A DNA stretch of 64,000 nt from Sanderia malayensis (Eukaryota > Cnidaria > Scyphozoa > Semaeostomeae > Pelagiidae). A program made the position numbers and the translations under genes. Location: contig RQOL01000616.1 of assembly GCA_013076295.1 (NCBI GenBank), forward strand, positions 3,872,392 through 3,936,391, given 5' to 3'. This document shows, in pieces, positions 1-13,689 of the stretch. The notes below the pieces were generated by a model, which saw only the letters and a program-made list of their open reading frames with translations, was not told where the DNA came from and did not search any database. How positions within the stretch are numbered: the stretch's first letter is position 1; each line of letters begins with the position of its first letter.

Positions 1-2868
1 CCGGAGCCCAAGATATCGAGTAAATAGCAGTTTCATTACCAGATGTTGATTTGACCTGGAAGCAAAGGGAAAAAGTAATTGTTTGGTTAGATAATGATTT
101 AATGATTTAATAATGATTATAGATAGTACAGATGCAAGTATCAAAATACCATCAGAAAAATGTATTTGCTTTTAAAAGTCGAGGATCATGTGATGATCAT
201 GATACATGCTGCCATAACGATTTAAGGAAATGTTTTATAGGTTAAGCTTAGTCAACATAATGTAGATCTCTCTTCACGATGCTCTCGGTAGATTTGAAGG
301 CAGCTTAGCACGTAATATACAACATACAATAAGACATAGGATATTACAGGGTATGATAACTTACAGCTTCCATTTTTTGAATATTCCAAACTTTGATACT
401 GCCATCGAAAGAGCAAGTAGCCAGCAAATCAGGATCCTCAGGGTGGAACTTGCAATCGAAAATTGTCTCTATGTGACCCTATGACAAAACATGAACTAAT
501 TAAGCTCGACCAGGGCTATGGTGCACCCAGACTTTGGACCATTTCAGAAGGCTTAGAAAGCTTGAAAATATGTGTCTTGGTGTCTGATCAAATCTTGTGC
601 ATTATCAGTTGTGCGTTGAAAATAAGAAGGACTACATTAAGACTTACATAATCTCTTAAGAAATCCCATCTTTGTTTTCCAATGTCGTAAAGCCCAATGC
701 CACCATCGAGAAACGTGCAAGCCATGTGACATGGAGGTATCTGATAGTAATTGCTTTGGGAGCTTTGCATTCTCCCAGATGAAGAGGACGTCGATGAAAC
801 TGGCTTATGGAGAGCGTTTTTCGAAGCATTGTCCTCCGCAGGGGACATTGGCTGCGCAATCACGCAGAGGGAATGAAAACCAGTTTCTTTCAGTTTCAGA
901 TTCAAGACTGGAGATTCTTTTGACACGCTCCACACTCGAAGCACTCCACTTTGCGTATCTATGTATAGAGACAACAATTATAAACCATGCTCGCAGTTGG
1001 TCATATACAGCCATTAATAAATCATGAAGCCTAGTTCTCACATAATTGCTAAGGGTCGCTGGTAAAACTGAGATACCGACTATACGAAAACACATCGCTA
1101 GTCATAGCTTTAGATGACTCATAAAGACAGCCAAAGACCCTTAACGATTACATGGAAACCAGGCTTACTTAGTAGAGCAAAAGGTTCGCGTACCTCCGCT
1201 CACAAACATTCCAGGTGCATTGACAATCCAAGAAAATCCGGAGATTTTAGCGGCGGCACTTGGAAGCTTGAAATTCATGATCACAGTAGCTGATAGCGAA
1301 TCGATTAACCTGATTCCAGCTCGCTTTTTATTTCCGACGAGCAAGTAATCATGTGATAAGTAATCCCACTGCAAATCTTGAACAGGGTCATCATCATCAT
1401 CATCATCTGCTTCCGGTCGTAATACGTGTTTCTGTAATTTCTGACCGGGATTCAAAAACGATAACGAACCGTCTTTATGGCCGAAGGCGATTTTACCGCT
1501 CTGCTTTCGATTCCACGAGAACTGGGTTATATTCGAGTAGAAACTCAACGTATCTTTATGCGATATGAGCTCTTGATTCAAAGCAGTATTCCATGTGAAT
1601 AGTGGCCCAGAGCCATAAGTAAAAGAGAGGACGTCCTTCTCGTGAATACACCATTCTATACAGATGGGCGTTTCTTTGATTTGCTTGAGTCTCCATAACA
1701 CTCTTTGCTCGGAGATATCCCAAATGATAATTTCTTTCTCTGTGCTTGCGCTTGCTAGAATGTTAGAGTCGCATGGGTTCCAACTGATGGCAGTGATCAT
1801 CTTCTTGTGGGCAGACACTACAGAATGTAGTTTGAATTTCAGCAGAGTCTTGTCCCACTAGAATCGAATAACAAAAACGTTCTTATTAAGTATCGCGTGT
1901 GAATCTGCCATTTCAGATATAATACAAATATTACCTGTTAATTTTACATTAATTTTTTTGCATTAATTAATTTTACGTTAATTAATTCATTTTACGAAAT
2001 GTCACGTCGTTATTTGCAAGGACACGAAATTGTTGACGCATTTTTGGAGCGAAAATTTTGCTCAAACAAAGGAGAAATCTGCACATAAGCTTCTTAAAAT
2101 CAGTAATTTTTAAGCATGTCATTTTTTTGCATGCAGCTGACTAAAATTTGCATATTCCTTTGTTTGACAGCTGTTTCAGATAACAATATCTTCTTAAATC
2201 ATTTAATACTTTCTTGTGGGTAATCCTATAGGATTTACATCATGAACAGACAGTTGATTTAGACACAAATAAGCTCTTATACATTGTCATGTTAAACTAT
2301 GCAACATTAACAGGTTGTTCTATTACTGCAAAACTGCCTTGAGTTATATCAACTTGAATTTTCAACTTCTGTGCTGTTTGCTAAAAGAAATGAAGGAAGC
2401 AGAAAATTTTGATTGTAGACCATGTGCTTTATTTACCAAATAATATCCTTCCTTTGAATTTAGCCCTTGAAATTTCCAAGATGATTATGTGAACAATAGA
2501 ATGTTTGTGCAAGACAAAATATACCAGACAACAAGTTCAAACACAAGCTTGTGCATGATGAAGCAGATAAATGTAATGCAAATAGAAAAAGACTGCAAAC
2601 TAAATAAAAAAAATAAAATTCATTACTATTATGATTATCTACTTTATTGTCTCAGAAAAATAAATCTGTTTTTAACAAATATCAAAAAAATTTCTTGACC
2701 AAGAATGAATATGAACATGTGTCTATGTAGTTCAAATCCAAAACTCACCTCGTAGATGTAGATAGCAAGAGTTGAGCAATACGCAAAGCGATCCCCGTTT
2801 GCTATACACATTCGTGGACTCCATGGCTGGGCACCAGCAGTGAGTAGACCAACTTGTCTCAATGACAT
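1..2868 (-). CDS. WDR17: WDR17, WD40-repeat protein (N-terminal part, runs off the left edge)
   Basis: Five coding exons are visible on the minus strand: 2868-2749, 1857-1194, 958-648, 478-365 and 55-1, all with GT-AG junctions and matching phases. The start ATG at 2868 opens MSLRQVGLLTAGAQPW, which parallels the vertebrate WDR17 opening. Downstream, AHKKMITAISWNP, GPLFTW, HVLRPE, DYLLVGN, GVLRVWSVS, FLDGGIGLYD and FDGSIKVWNI follow the WDR17 order through the first WD40 repeats. An acidic run of six Asp residues sits in exon 2. WDR17 is a large WD40 beta-propeller protein of poorly understood function. The remaining propeller and the C-terminal half lie beyond position 1. The gene is divergent from the myotubularin gene at 5468, with a transposon between them. 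Identification is firm; the transcription start is not resolved, and an open frame continues upstream of the chosen ATG. Confidence 0.93.
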
Positions 2869-3536
2869 GAGAAGTTTTAAAGCTTTCTCCTCAAGTTCAC
2901 ACAACGGGCAGCCAATTTCATTTAACAGGTAACTATTGAAAATATGCAGAACAGATCTCAACAATAACAATACTCTCCTAACACAATAGACTATTGCTTT
3001 AGACTTTCCCCAGGGGTTTATAAACAAATGAAAACTTCCTGGTTCTAACAATATTCGCAGCTAATCGTAATTTATTTTGAGCGACTTAATCTCTAAATTT
3101 AAGTTTTGAACAAGTCAGTCTGATATAACTGTTTTTGAAAATTTTCTGCAACTTGCGCTTGGCTAGTTCCAGTTCACCTGCTCTTGCTTCAAACACTTAC
3201 CACCTTCCGAAAGCCTTTTGTTGTGCAGTGCAGCTATTGAGCAATCACACCACTGAGACGTGAAGCTTTCCCAATGCGTTTTTTCTTCCAATTTCACACA
3301 CCAACATTTGCTTTTGAAGACGTTTGCAATGATAACCTGGGCCTAATAAGACTGAACAGTGTACACTCCGCATGTAACAAGAAACAACCGGATATGAAGC
3401 TCTTTGTAGATGCAAATGGTGTCAAAATTGCAGACAAATATTGCAGCTGGTAAAAATGCAGGTGCTTAGTGGATTACATTTAGTAAATGAAAGCTTATCT
3501 CCAGCCGAAGATTGTTTCCTTGGTTGGTCTTTCTCT
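2869..3536. other. Intergenic upstream of WDR17
   Basis: AT-rich sequence holding the WDR17 5' flank. An open frame continues on the minus strand to about 3051, but it does not match the family and is probably 5' UTR. Nothing else recognised. Confidence 0.4.
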
Positions 3537-3646
3537 TATTCAGCTACCAAAAAAAACTTGGTTGAATATTCGTCTAGACGCAGGTTCACATTCGACGCAG
3601 ATTCGACGCAGATTCACTTTAGATGCCTTTTACTACGAAGAAGTAG

Positions 3647-4360
3647 AAAATACACCAGCAATGTTGCATATTATAGGCATCAGCATTAGCATGGGCATCA
3701 TTTGAGCAAAAAACCGAGTTTCTATCTCTTACAGGGGGCCCGAGAAAACTCCGGATAGGAGCACCCCCATTTGAGGAAGTGAAGACTTTACGAGTCTCGC
3801 ACAGTTTCAAGTATCCCGTACGTACGGGATTAAAACTTCAAAATACACCAGCAATGTTGCATATTATAGGCATCACCATTACCATGGGCATCATTTGAGC
3901 AAAAAACCAGGTTTCTATCTCTTACAGGGGGCCCCAGAAAACTCCGGATAGGCGTACCCCCATTTGAGGAAGTGAAGACTTTTTTGAGTCTCGCACAGTT
4001 TCAAGTATCCCGTACGGGATTAAAACTTTAAAATACACCAGCAATGTTGCATATTATAGGCATCAGCATTACCATGGGCATCATTTGAGCAAAAAACCAG
4101 GTTTCTATCTCTTACAGGGGGCCCAGAAAACTCCGGATAGGCGTACCCCCATTTGAGGAAGTGAAGACTTTTTTGAGTCTCGCACAGTTTCAAGTATCCC
4201 GTACGGGATTAAAACTTTAAAATACACCAGCAATGTTGCATATTATAGGCATCAGCATTACCATGTGCATCATTTGAGCAAAAAACTGAGTTTCTATCTC
4301 TTACAGGGGGGCCCAGAAAACTCCGGATAGGAGCACCCCCATTTGACATCAGGAATGTTT
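3647..4360 (+). repeat. Left-arm tandem units (four copies, 189-193 bp)
   Basis: Copies start at 3647, 3840, 4030 and 4219, each opening with AAAATACACCAGCAATGTTG and containing GTACGGGAT and a GGGGGCCC block. They are the subterminal repeats of the foldback element. Confidence 0.9.
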
Positions 4361-4739
4361 TTTAGAACTAACACTGCGGAGTATAACCCGAGGTAGGACC
4401 TCAGCCGAGCCCCGACCCAGAACCTGGGCTTTGAAAACAATGACATTTATCATTTTACTGACAGTGGCTCAGCATGAACAGCATCAGTTTTTTTCGGAAT
4501 GGAAATTCGCGATCGTGTTCGCGTGTTTACTTTACAATTAATTTCCGCTGCTATTTGTTGTGGACTACAAAACCTCTCGTTGTTTATTTATCGCAATACT
4601 TGCTTTGAAAATTATATATCTCGGAAGGCCAGTTAAACATAAAATTTGAATGTCAAAGTCGAATAAATAAGTCACTCGCGGTGGAATAAATAATCACTGA
4701 TTTCTTAGCCAATGATTTAACAATTCAAAGGTTTTACGT

Positions 4740-5150
4740 GCTGGTGCAACATTGCTGGTGTATTTTGAGGTTTTAATCCCGTACGGGATACTTGAAACTG
4801 TGCGAGACTCGTAAAGTCTTGATTTCCTCAAATGGGGGTACGCCTATCCGGAGTTTTCTCGGGCCCCCTGTAAGAGATAGAAACCTGGTTTTTTGCTCAA
4901 ATGATGCCCATGGTAATGGTGATGCCTATAATATGCAACATTGCTGGTGTATTTTGAAGTTTTAATCCCGTACGGGATACTTGAAACTGTGCGAGACTCA
5001 AAAAAGTCTTAACTTCCTCAAATGGGGGTGCTCCTATCCGGAGTTTTCTCGGGCCCCCTGTAAGAGATAGAAACTGGGTTTTTTGCTCAAATGATGCACA
5101 TGCTAATGCTGATGCCTATAATATGCAACATTGCTGGTGTATTTTTTACT
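4740..5150 (-). repeat. Right-arm tandem units (inverted relative to the left arm)
   Basis: The reverse complement of the same unit is seen, with the GGTGTATTTT mark at 4757, 4946 and 5136 (period 189-190 bp). Confidence 0.9.
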
Positions 5151-5467
5151 TCTTCGTAGTTATAGGCATCTAAAGTGAATCTGCGTCGAATCTGCGTCGA
5201 ATGTGAACCTGCGTCTAGACGAATATTCAACCAAGTTTCGAACGGCTATTCAGCTTGGTCCACCACTACTCCACCACCACCACCAGTTAGTTGCTATGCC
5301 GAGCTCCTCCGCAATTTCGGCATCGCAAGAGTAAGAGTAAAGCGTAAAGCTCGTTCGGACCTTCTTTGGGTACCACTTCCACATTGAAATTTCCACATTA
5401 AGACAATGATGGAGTAATTTTAACCAAATGTCTTTTGTTGTACATTATAAAGACCATTAGTAATAAC

Positions 5468-8400
5468 ATGGATTTTATAAAGACATCAAAGGTTAGTTTT
5501 ATAAACTTAGTTTCAATTAAAATTTCTTTGACTGACGATCGTAAGCCTAAGCCATCTAGTTGTGGCCTATATTGTATACGTCATATTGTAGATTATATTG
5601 TATTGTCTGTGCCAATTGTCTGCTCTAGGTTGATAATGTTCGACTTGTGGTATCTTCAAAGAAAGAGAAATACGTTGTCGGTACCCTGCATTTGACTACA
5701 ACACATTTGATATTTATTGATCCACAAGGTTCAAAGGAGACATGGGTATGTGTGGTGATTTTTAACATCATCTGTTTGTTTCTGTATAGCAAAATGCAGA
5801 TACATAGCAGATTTATGCAATGTGGTATTGTTTGTTCTTTGCAGATTTTACACAGTCACATTGCGAGTATAGACAAGCTACCATTGACTACAGTGGGATC
5901 GTCATTGAAGATCAGAACAAAAACGTTTAATGTGATCATTTTTGTTATTTCGAGAGAGAGAGATTGTGCCAATGTCTATGAAACACTTACAGAATTTTCA
6001 AACCCAAGTACGTATCTATTACTGTTTCTTCTCCTCACATTGTTATGCATAGGTTCAAATGGCTGTGCAGCTAGAATTACTAAGATAAAGTGTGCTTTTA
6101 TTCATAGAAAGCATTCAGGAACTATATGCCTTTCACTACAGTCCACAAGAAGACAAACTAGTACAGTCTGCAGGGTGGCAACTGTATGATGTAACAACAG
6201 AATTCCTTCGCATGGAAATACCTCCTGATTTATGGGTTCAGAGCAAAATGAATCGAGATTATGAGGTATTGTACATTCACTCTAGGATCTTCCATGAATA
6301 TCTTTCAAATCTCTTATATTTCTTCATTTTGTTTTCATTTTCCCATTTACTAGAATAAAACAAAAGTTATGATTGTACTTTGCAAAAATGTTTTTCTTTA
6401 TGTCAGCTTTCTTCAACATATCCACCAAGTCTTTTTGTACCCACATCAGCAACACCATCAGTTATAACAGGAAGTGCACAATTCCGAAGCAAAGGCAGAT
6501 TCCCCGCCTTGTCTTATTACCATAAAAGCACCAAGGTAATTTTTAATCATATGTCACTGAAATATTCCACAGCTAAAGCCAAATGCAGATTTAGATTCAA
6601 GCCAAACCCAGATTCAGATTCAAGCCAAACCCAGATTCAGACCCAAAACAAATGCAGAATGAATCTTGTGGTCTGCTGGTTCAGTTAAACATTCAATAAA
6701 TGAATGCCATGTTCTTCTAGGCTGCCATCTGCAGAAGTGCACAACCATTAGCTGGGTTTAATACAAGATCCTCTGAGGATGAACAAATGTTACAAGCAAT
6801 TGTTAAATCCACACCTGGGTCATCTGATATGTATATCATTGATACACGACCAAAGGTATATATGATTGTCGTACAGCTCTGGGTTATTGAAACCGAATTC
6901 TCAAAGCATTGTTACTTGATCTGAGTTGATTGTCTCTGTCATTTATTTATAGATCAATGCAATGGCAAACAGGGCTGCCGGAAAAGGCTATGAGAATGTG
7001 GAGAACTATGACAATGTCAAGTTTCAGTTTATAGGAATTGAGAACATCCATGTCATGAGGCAAAGCTTGCAAAAACTGCTGGAAAGTATGATATATTTCT
7101 GCCTTTATAGAAATGTAGAAATCAGTACATGATGATTATCTACTTCTTCATTTCAATCAGCTGATATGTTTTGGAGAGGAGATGGGACATGGAACAAGAC
7201 AATAAAAAAATTCCTTTTTTGCAGTTTGCGAGTCAAAAGATACCAAGATGTCGACGTTTTTGAATACAATAGAGAGCAGTAGCTGGCTAAAGCATGTCAA
7301 AGCCGTCCTTGACACATCAGTCTTCATCAGTAAGGTATAAACAAGTTCATCATTCATCAGACATTTGAAATCAATGCCTCTAAGAGCAGTCTTTGACAAT
7401 ATAACATCACAATCCAATAACACGTGTTTATCTTTGCTTTTGAACCACATATGCTTGCCATTTAAAATATACTTACCACATTTTCTGCAGGCTGTCGACG
7501 TGGAAAAGTGCACCGTCCTTGTACATTGTTCTGATGGCTGGGATCGAACTGCACAGACATGTTCATTGGCTGGAATAATGCTGGACCCATATTATCGTAC
7601 CATTCACGGATTTCAGGCAGGTTGCGCTGGTTACAACTACATTGCGTATTCTGTGCTTTTCAATGAAAAATAATAGACACTTTTATGGTTTCTTTAATTT
7701 AGGTTCTCATTGAGAAAGAATGGCTCAGTTTCGGCCACAAATTCATAGACAGGTAATCCAGCGCAGTTGAATCCACGAGTTTGATACCTTGTGATACCTT
7801 ATCGTGACAGCTCTTTTCTCTAAGTTCGCTTCTCTCTGTCTGTTCAATCTTCAGGTGTGGACTAATCAGTGGCGATTCCAAAGAGTGTTCACCAATCTTC
7901 TCACAGTTTTTAGACTGTGTTTGGCAGCTCACACAACAATTCCCAACAGCTTTTCAATTCAACGAGAGATTTCTTCTGACCATACACACTCACGTTTACT
8001 CGTGTCAAGTAAGCCGTTACGTCACAATCAGCGAATGTAATGCCAACCTCATTGATGCAGCTTTAATATCACGTGTATGTGTTTTTCATTTTCTCTTTAG
8101 TTTGGAACCTTCCTCGGCAATTGCTGCAAGGAGCGAGAAGAGAGCAGGTATTCCACTTCTCTTTTATGATCTCTGGGTATTTCTCAAGTGAATTCCAATA
8201 ACAACTTTCATCCACAAACATTTCACAACTCGCGTCGTCGTCTTATGTCTATCTAATATCGATTTAAATTTCTCATCAAATTCACAAATGATTATCCTGT
8301 TATTTAACTCAATATTCCAGGCTCTCAGAGAAGACGTATTCACTTTGGGGCTTTATGTGGCAACATATTAGCGAGTACATCAATCCATTCTACAACGAAG

Positions 8401-9575
8401 GACAACACGCAATCCTAATACCATCGACTGCACCTCAACGCATCAGGTATGTGATGTGACCCTTCTACTGCCACGTCCTTTACTATGATGCCCCCCCCCC
8501 CTTCTCTCTGCTTATCCAGTAGAATATGAAGTATTGATTTTTCAGTTAGAAGATATCTTGTCAGACATCACTATTTGTTTATCCATAGATTTTGGAGAGG
8601 ATTATACACTCGGTTCAATAACGATGTACATCCCAGGGAATCCGTTTCGGATATCGTGTGCGCCATGCAGGATCACAACGCCTCATTACAAGATCACATA
8701 AAACTGCTATCCAAGGTAAACATTAATGCAAAAATCGACACGCGTAATGTCTGAACCACGATTCCTTGTAGAAGTCCATGGCTTTACCAGATCATTAACA
8801 ATGGAATTACGAGGTGTGGTCACATCGAGAAGAAGGACCAGGGTCGCACTGCTTCGATTAGTCTAGCTATTCAGTGGGCCATTTGTGCTCAGCGTATAAA
8901 CCAATACCTTACGAAGATAGTAAGCGTATTTGCCTGCCTATCAATCAATCAATCAACCAATGACCTTTTATTGTAGAAAATAGAAGCCATGAAAAAAGTG
9001 TCTCTTACCAGCGACGAATCACAAAATGATACCATGGAGAGAAAAACGGAACATAGCGCTCCATCGCTTGTCTTAAATGAAGGCTACATTTTAAATCAGC
9101 AAAATAATGAAATCGATAACTCAGAAGATGGTATCAATGTTTTAAAGAAGGTTCCATCATTTTCAATTGAATGGAAGCCATTACGGGGTGTTACACAATG
9201 TTCTTGTGGAAGTCCAATAGATTACTTAACAAGAAAGGTGAATTTTTTACTTATTATGGACCACACAAGGTTATAGCTTAAGTATTTATGTTCATAGATG
9301 ACACCGTCTATCAATTAGAGAAAACCTACCTACATAGTGATGTATTTCTGCCTATTCACTTTGTACATAAGGGTTAATGCTATTGCTGTAATGCTATGCT
9401 ATTAAAATCCTGTTAACCAGCATAAGTACTTCGTTTGTTTTTGTAGTTCAACTGTTGGAATTGTGGAGAGGTATTCTGCAGTCGTTGTATCGACAGGCAA
9501 TCAACACTTCCAGCACATTACTCCGAAAATAAAGTTCCAGTTTGTAAATCGTGTTTCAAACTTTTGCGAAGATAG
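5468..9575 (+). CDS. MTMR6/7/8: Myotubularin-related phosphoinositide 3-phosphatase (MTMR6/7/8 type) with C-terminal FYVE-like finger
   Basis: Sixteen exons give 662 aa; exon lengths sum to 1,989 nt (663 codons including the stop). Exons: 5468-5491, 5629-5745, 5845-6007, 6108-6265, 6407-6535, 6721-6855, 6953-7085, 7225-7334, 7491-7616, 7703-7752, 7855-8008, 8101-8147, 8321-8446, 8589-8715, 8977-9237, 9447-9575. A PH-GRAM domain (about 1-110, with [14 protein letters not shown]) precedes the phosphatase domain. The catalytic loop [11 protein letters not shown] lies at about 335-345, with Cys336 as nucleophile, so the enzyme should be active on PI3P and PI(3,5)P2 on endosomal membranes. [15 protein letters not shown] and [11 protein letters not shown] are MTMR6/7/8 signatures. 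The C-terminus (about 608-655) is a Cys-rich FYVE-like finger ([20 protein letters not shown]) that vertebrate MTMR6/7/8 lack. Exon 9 uses a GC donor. The gene converges on LIN37. Confidence 0.95.
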
Positions 9576-10003
9576 CTGAGTGGGAGAACAGAGGATGGTG
9601 GCTTTTACTTGATGTAACTTTGATTGACGCACCAAAGAGCTCTGATTTTAGATTTCTGCAATGTGAATTATCACGCACCTAATGAATTATTTTGGAAGTA
9701 GAAGGATAGTAGAAACTAGCTTCGATTTAATCGCCTATGCACTTATACTGACAACAGAGAGTTGCATGCAACCGTAATCAAATCATATCAGTGTCAGTAT
9801 TTCTGTCTTGACAGGTATTGTTCAAGATGTATTGAGAATTGAATTTATTTTTTAAATTTTATGGGGTTGTTAATCTGGTCTTCTTATTTCTTTGCCTCGA
9901 GAAGAGAGGGGACAGCTTAAAATTCAGGAATCACTGCGCATAAAAAGAGGCCTTTGAATAAGAACAGAAATTAAGACGATAAATACCTTGCAATTTGATG
10001 CTT
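9576..10003. other. Convergent 3' ends of MTMR and LIN37
   Basis: 428 bp between two stop codons, presumably both 3' UTRs. It contains a short dispersed repeat (9849-9883) whose inverted copy lies beyond CHIC at 13980-14013. Confidence 0.6.
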
Positions 10004-12175
10004 TCAGGGTTGAGTGAAGAGTGATTTCAGTTGAAGAAGACTTGCCAAGTATCTTTCCTGCTTCTTTAGCGATGCTTCACGCATGCTGCAAAATAATACA
10101 TAATCTTATTCGTATCTGAACCAAGGTGTTTAATTATTCTCAATTTATTTTTTATTGTAACAACTCGAGTTTATAATATTTACAAACCTCAATCGTATTT
10201 TCTGCCATCTCGCAACGTTGCTTGCTTTCAATGCTATTATATCTGAATTCTTGTTGATTGCCTAAAAGCAGTGCAATGATCAATGAAGTTATAGTGTGGT
10301 CTTGTTTTTTACGAATGCGGGTGGAAAGTCTTTACAAGTTAAAGCGAACTAGCACGACACATACCGCGTCAAGATTGGCTTCGTTTTCTGGTTGTTTAAC
10401 GGCGACGCTTTCATCTTCAACTTCTTCTTTCACTGGTGCAGGTAAGCTAAGGATGAATTAGCAGATATTCACTCATGAAGAAACAATTAATAACAGTGAG
10501 TAGGGTCCTCCGTCACGCGCAATTGTGATCATAATGTAAAATTTAGCTTACCTATAAACAAACTTAGTATCTTCTGACTGAAAATAATAACATATCATAG
10601 TAAATCTGGTTTGCAAGGATGATTATCTCATAAAGCCATTTAAGAGCAAAGTAACTTGGTTTAAGAGAAGGAGATCAAAAAGCAACATGCAATGGAAAAA
10701 ATTTTTTTTAAATATTGATGAAAATCTTACCACTGCATAGTCTGGCATTTCTAAACTACGTTTTGCTTTATCCCCAAGTTCATATGTGGTATCTGGCTTG
10801 TTCTGGGTCCATGCTCTACACATTACATACATTGAGGTATCTTTGCGAAACTGTGCCATGTCAACACTGCGATCAAACAGCTTTAAAATTTTCCTATAAA
10901 GATGATAATATATATGAACACTGCTCAAATTGCTGATATTGTGAACGTGGTGACGATGGTTAGAAGAAGACTGTAAGCAATGAAAATAATTAATCAAATA
11001 TCAATACACACCTTGCTAGTTTTCAAGAAGGCATTCCACAAAGAAAGAAGTAACGTGTAAAAAAAATTGAAAGAATATCATTAAACAGTGATTCCCATTC
11101 TCATTTACAGACACAGTAGAAAACTGTTGACAGTTGTGCTAATATTCTTATGCCATTATTTAACGGAAAATTGATACAAAGATTTTGAGTGAAACTTACG
11201 TCTCATACTGTCCACATAATCTGAAACAGAAAAGAGGATGCATATCAGAGCCTGCAAGTTATTGTCTTAGAACTGGCAAGGACTGCTTACACAAAAATAA
11301 GATCATTAAAAACTCCATACCTTCTGTGTTTGTTTCTTTTCTTTTACGCTTTCGAGGAGCTCTGCCTGTTAGAAATTATTATAATAACAATTAGAAGGGT
11401 TATGAGCATATCATGAAATAGATCATGCTATAGTATGTCATATCATAAAATGGGTCACTGATTATTTGATACTGCAGAGCATGGCAAGAGCTTGACAAGA
11501 CTGTCATTTGCAAAAAACTTCAGTATACATGGTGGGAGTCTGGCTTTCTCAGGTATAGCAAGCAACTTGACCCCTGCACTCATTTGCATGTGCAGGACCT
11601 AATTTTCGGGGGTGCAGTTCAACCTCTACTGCAAATTGTATTGTGCATGAGGTTGCTGTATGTATGTACAAGTTGCATTTAACTATAAGTTGATGTGGAC
11701 CTATCTCTGTGCTCCGTAGACAGGTGAAAAGTACAACAACAAATATCTTACCCGATTTCTTTGATGGAGTTGTTGGCGGTGGCATTACATCACTGAAAAA
11801 TTACAGAACATTTTATAAGTACATTTTACAGCAGTCTGGGTATTTCAGAAAGAATGTTAATACCAAACAGGAAAAGTGATTACTTCTCTGTCTGTGACAA
11901 TTTCAAGGCATCTTCTTCTTCGGCTGTTCTTTAATTTAAAAGAACAAATTGAGTCATAATCGTGGCATAGAATACTCAGAGCATAGGAAATGCATAATGT
12001 ATAACCAGAGCTTTCTGGCTGATTAAATCCCTAGCTGAAACTAGTAAGTTTTCTTCCTTATAAATTCAAAGTAATATAGACCACGTGTTTGGGAATACCT
12101 TTCTTCAGCTTTTTCAGCCAAGTCTTGGAGAATCTGGTTCAACCTTGAACGAGCTGTATCACTATGAGAATCCAT
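10004..12175 (-). CDS. LIN37: LIN37, MuvB/DREAM complex subunit
   Basis: A multi-exon minus-strand gene. Exons read: 12175-12099, 11928-11884, 11792-11752, 11365-11321, 11220-11200, about 10893-10731 (or from 10970), 10577-10552, 10446-10365, 10261-10188, 10085-10004. The diagnostic block is KLFDRSVDMAQFRKD followed by MYVMCRAWTQNKP, matching the CRAW domain that binds LIN9 in MuvB. PPPTTP and a basic stretch (RAPRKRKRK) also occur; in human LIN37 the basic stretch likewise precedes CRAW, whereas PPPTP follows it. The C-terminus ARWQKIRLR...LLQLKS resembles the terminal helix of human LIN37. LIN37 acts in nuclear repression of cell-cycle genes. Very small exons (21 and 26 nt) are used. The junction between the 21-nt exon and the CRAW exon does not keep phase, so a further small exon is probably missing from this model. 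The gene is head-to-head with CHIC. Confidence 0.92.
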
Positions 12176-12504
12176 ACTATACGTCCAAAGTAACAAAGTT
12201 TAAAAACTTGAAAAAGAAACAAAATAATCCAAAGTTACAGAGCTAGGCCATTAACAAGTCGGTTGGCGATTAATATCAACAATTGAAAACATGTAGCATT
12301 GTCGTGAGCGAAGTGAAGCACAACCTGATTTAGACTGTTAATATAAATTATCTAGTACCCAGACTCTTCCTTCCGATTAATAAAAAAATAACAAAGAAGA
12401 AAGACAGACCACAAGACAGACAGAAAAAACAAAGTCAATGGCGGATGGCTTTTATTAGAGACGCAATAAATGGCCTTACTTTGTGAGCAATAGGGCATGT
12501 CCTC
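12176..12504. promoter_or_regulatory. Shared LIN37/CHIC bidirectional promoter region
   Basis: The two start codons diverge with only 329 bp between them, so both promoters and 5' UTRs must lie here. No TATA box was convincing. Inference from gene layout. Confidence 0.5.

Positions 12505-13689
<1,185 letters not shown>

Larger units (their letters stand above)
3546..5246. mobile_element. Mutator-like foldback element, 1,701 bp, with 9-bp target duplication
   Basis: The 9-mer TATTCAGCT occurs at 3537-3545 and again at 5247-5255, directly flanking this interval. The ends are inverted copies of each other: AAACTTGGTTGAATATTCG near the left end matches the reverse complement of the right end, followed by TCTAGACGCAGG and further inverted sequence. 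Each arm is built of about 190-bp repeated units in opposite orientation, with a unique centre at roughly 4360-4740. No transposase frame is visible, so it is non-autonomous. Long inverted arms with internal tandem units and a 9-bp duplication are typical of Mutator-like (MULE) foldback elements. Class assignment is inference; the element boundaries are seen directly. Confidence 0.88.
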
